From Serripes groenlandicus (Eukaryota > Mollusca > Bivalvia > Cardiida > Cardiidae): a DNA stretch of 64,000 bases. The DNA lies in NCBI GenBank assembly GCA_031761405.1, contig JASEVX010000006.1, positions 26,607,097-26,671,096 on the forward strand. Reading direction: 5' to 3'. A program made the position numbers and the translations under genes. The number at the start of each line of letters is the position of its first letter. Position 1 is the first letter of the stretch. Below the pieces are notes generated by a model that saw only the letters and a program-made list of their open reading frames with translations, was not told the DNA's origin and searched no databases. Positions 62,677 to 64,000 of this stretch are shown one piece after another.

Positions 62677-62749
62677 GTCAGTACATTCATTTTTCTTTAT
62701 AAATGAAGTTGTCTTTTTCATAAAACTTCACAATCAGGCCTGTTTAGTT

Positions 62750-63206
62750 AACCCCTTCCGACATGCAGAAAATCTGCAGCAGACGAATTTGAAAACATCT
62801 AGACATAAATATGTTAAATGTCCATAAATGAAAAAGTAATTGTTTATAGAGTTGAAAACATTGTGAAAAGTGTAATGTGAAATGCTCGTTATGAGTAATT
62901 AATCCTTTTGCCAGAATGTTTTCCACTCTTTTCAATAGTTTTACAAATATTTATAGAGATTTTATACTTTTGCTAAGATGTTTTAAAAGTTGTTGGTTTA
63001 GTTGGCCAATCAAAGTCGAAACAATTGTGACAAATGTAATGTGAAATGAAATGGAGTAATTACTCTTTATGAACAATTTCTACTTTGCCACAATGTATTT
63101 AACTCTATTCAATAGTTTTACAGATATTTATAGAGATTTTCCATTTTTGTGCTAAGATGTTTTAAAAGTTGTAAGCAACAGATTTGTTGTATGTGGGAAA
63201 GACTTA
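62750..63206 (-). mobile_element. Two overlapping or rearranged TTAA-MITE copies
   Basis: The first runs from TTAACCCCTTCCGACATGCA through CTGCAGCAGACGAATTTGAAAA to TTTTAAAAGTTGTTGG (about 63000). A second middle-plus-right half follows (GAGTAATTACTCTTTATGAACAATTTC...TTGTTGTATGTGGGAAAG). Both share TAGTTTTACARATATTTATAGAGATTTT, suggesting a partial duplication. Confidence 0.75.
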
Positions 63207-63390
63207 TGCTTCCAGACTTCAGGATTCTGGGGCATAAAGAAATTGCCCTGTTTGTCTGTGGCAAAATCATTGGCCATAACTTTTGTTTGACCTGTCGGAA
63301 AAAGTGCTTTCATATTTGATATATTTATACCTTGTGATAAGACCTTAATGTATGATCTTGTGAGATTCACATTGACCTTTGTCCTAAATT

Positions 63391-63572
63391 TGCTCTTTCC
63401 TACATACAGCAAAACTGCACAAAACTGCAGCAGACGACTTTGAAAACATCTGCAAAAAATATAAAATCTCAAAAATTATTACATCCAGTTGAATTCATTG
63501 TGGCCACAATGTTTTCAAAAGCTGTCTGCTGCATATGCAATAAAATGTGTCTAAAAGTGGGAAAGGGTTAAG
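63391..63572 (-). mobile_element. TTAA-MITE, central hairpin arm deleted
   Basis: GCTCTTTCCTACATACAGCA, a duplicated AAAACTGCACAAAACTGCAGCAGACGACTTTGAAAACATC, GGCCACAATGTTTTCAAAAGCTGTCTGCTGC, and GTGGGAAAGGGTTAA. Confidence 0.85.
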
Positions 63573-64000
63573 AAAGTTTGTTCACTTAGCTGAGAATGTT
63601 TATAAAAGATTGTTCTGTAGAACAGAAGTCAACGTCAACCATGTTTTTCTCTTATGTTACTGAAGTTTGATAGTGTAGGTCAAGAAATTAACAAATTTAC
63701 CATTCATGCTCTTCTCTGTTTCATTCAGTTCCACTCCGCTCACGTTCCAATCAACTCTTAAAGCGTTCAGTCGTTCAAATCATTGTGATTCCCTTCTTCC
63801 GTTCCGATCAAATTGATAGATTTGTTGTTTTTTTCTATCAAAATCCGTTCAACAATTTGATTGGCTTAAGCTAATTTCATTTCGTTATCATGTTAGTTGA
63901 ACGCCACTTGCTATTTTGTTGGAAAACTCATAACTTTTTATGATTTAAATCATTTAATTCATATGAGTTACTGAGAAAGTACATCTTGAAATAAAGCGTG
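63573..64000. other. Anoctamin intron, no exon recognised
   Basis: AT-rich intronic sequence. I looked for the next conserved anoctamin block (GRFVGYPG-like) and did not find it, so the following exon lies beyond the window. Confidence 0.5.

Overview
The window looks like nuclear DNA of a bivalve mollusc, probably a venerid-type clam. The evidence is AT-rich sequence, GT-AG introns, tRNA-derived SINEs with a conserved tail of the kind I associate with bivalves, and dense MITEs, minisatellites and rolling-circle-type elements. The clade is inferred from repeat style and cannot be proved here. There are no bacterial genes, operons or CRISPR arrays.

Left part (1-13 kb): mostly dead transposons. 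A decayed minus-strand Ty3/gypsy-type retrotransposon fills about 6.84-2.60 kb (gag, zinc knuckle, protease, RT, RNase H, integrase zinc finger). A terminal coding exon of a glycosyltransferase-like (DUF1647-like) protein follows at 7229-7750. Next come a 239-bp palindrome, two pieces of a LINE, a SINE, and a 55-bp minisatellite (11.4-12.6 kb).

Middle left (13-19.5 kb): a previously unassembled minus-strand gene of at least six exons. It has an ATG at 19290, consistent splice phases throughout, and an upstream promoter with a TATA-like box and a cluster of CRE-like motifs. The protein is not recognised. Its introns carry microsatellites, a SINE and an AGAGATATCT-rich array.

Right part (20-64 kb): one plus-strand anoctamin (TMEM16 family) gene. 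I could splice 13 exons between 28119 and 62676 into 598 uninterrupted codons. These cover the cytosolic N-terminal domain and roughly transmembrane segments 1-5. The window ends before the calcium-site helices.

The dominant unexplained structure is a family of about 230-bp MITEs in the introns and upstream of the anoctamin gene. They have TTAA targets, CCCTTTCCC terminal repeats, an inner CTGCAGCAGACG inverted repeat and a central hairpin whose stem covaries between copies. I count roughly 50 full, split or decayed copies. They are nested in each other at TTAA sites and split by Helentron/HINE-like tandem-repeat elements, by a SINE and by a 1.75-kb TA-flanked DNA transposon. In two places they have been drawn into tandem arrays. 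The genes themselves do not form an evident pathway together; the window is best read as two or three ordinary genes inside a very active non-autonomous transposon landscape.
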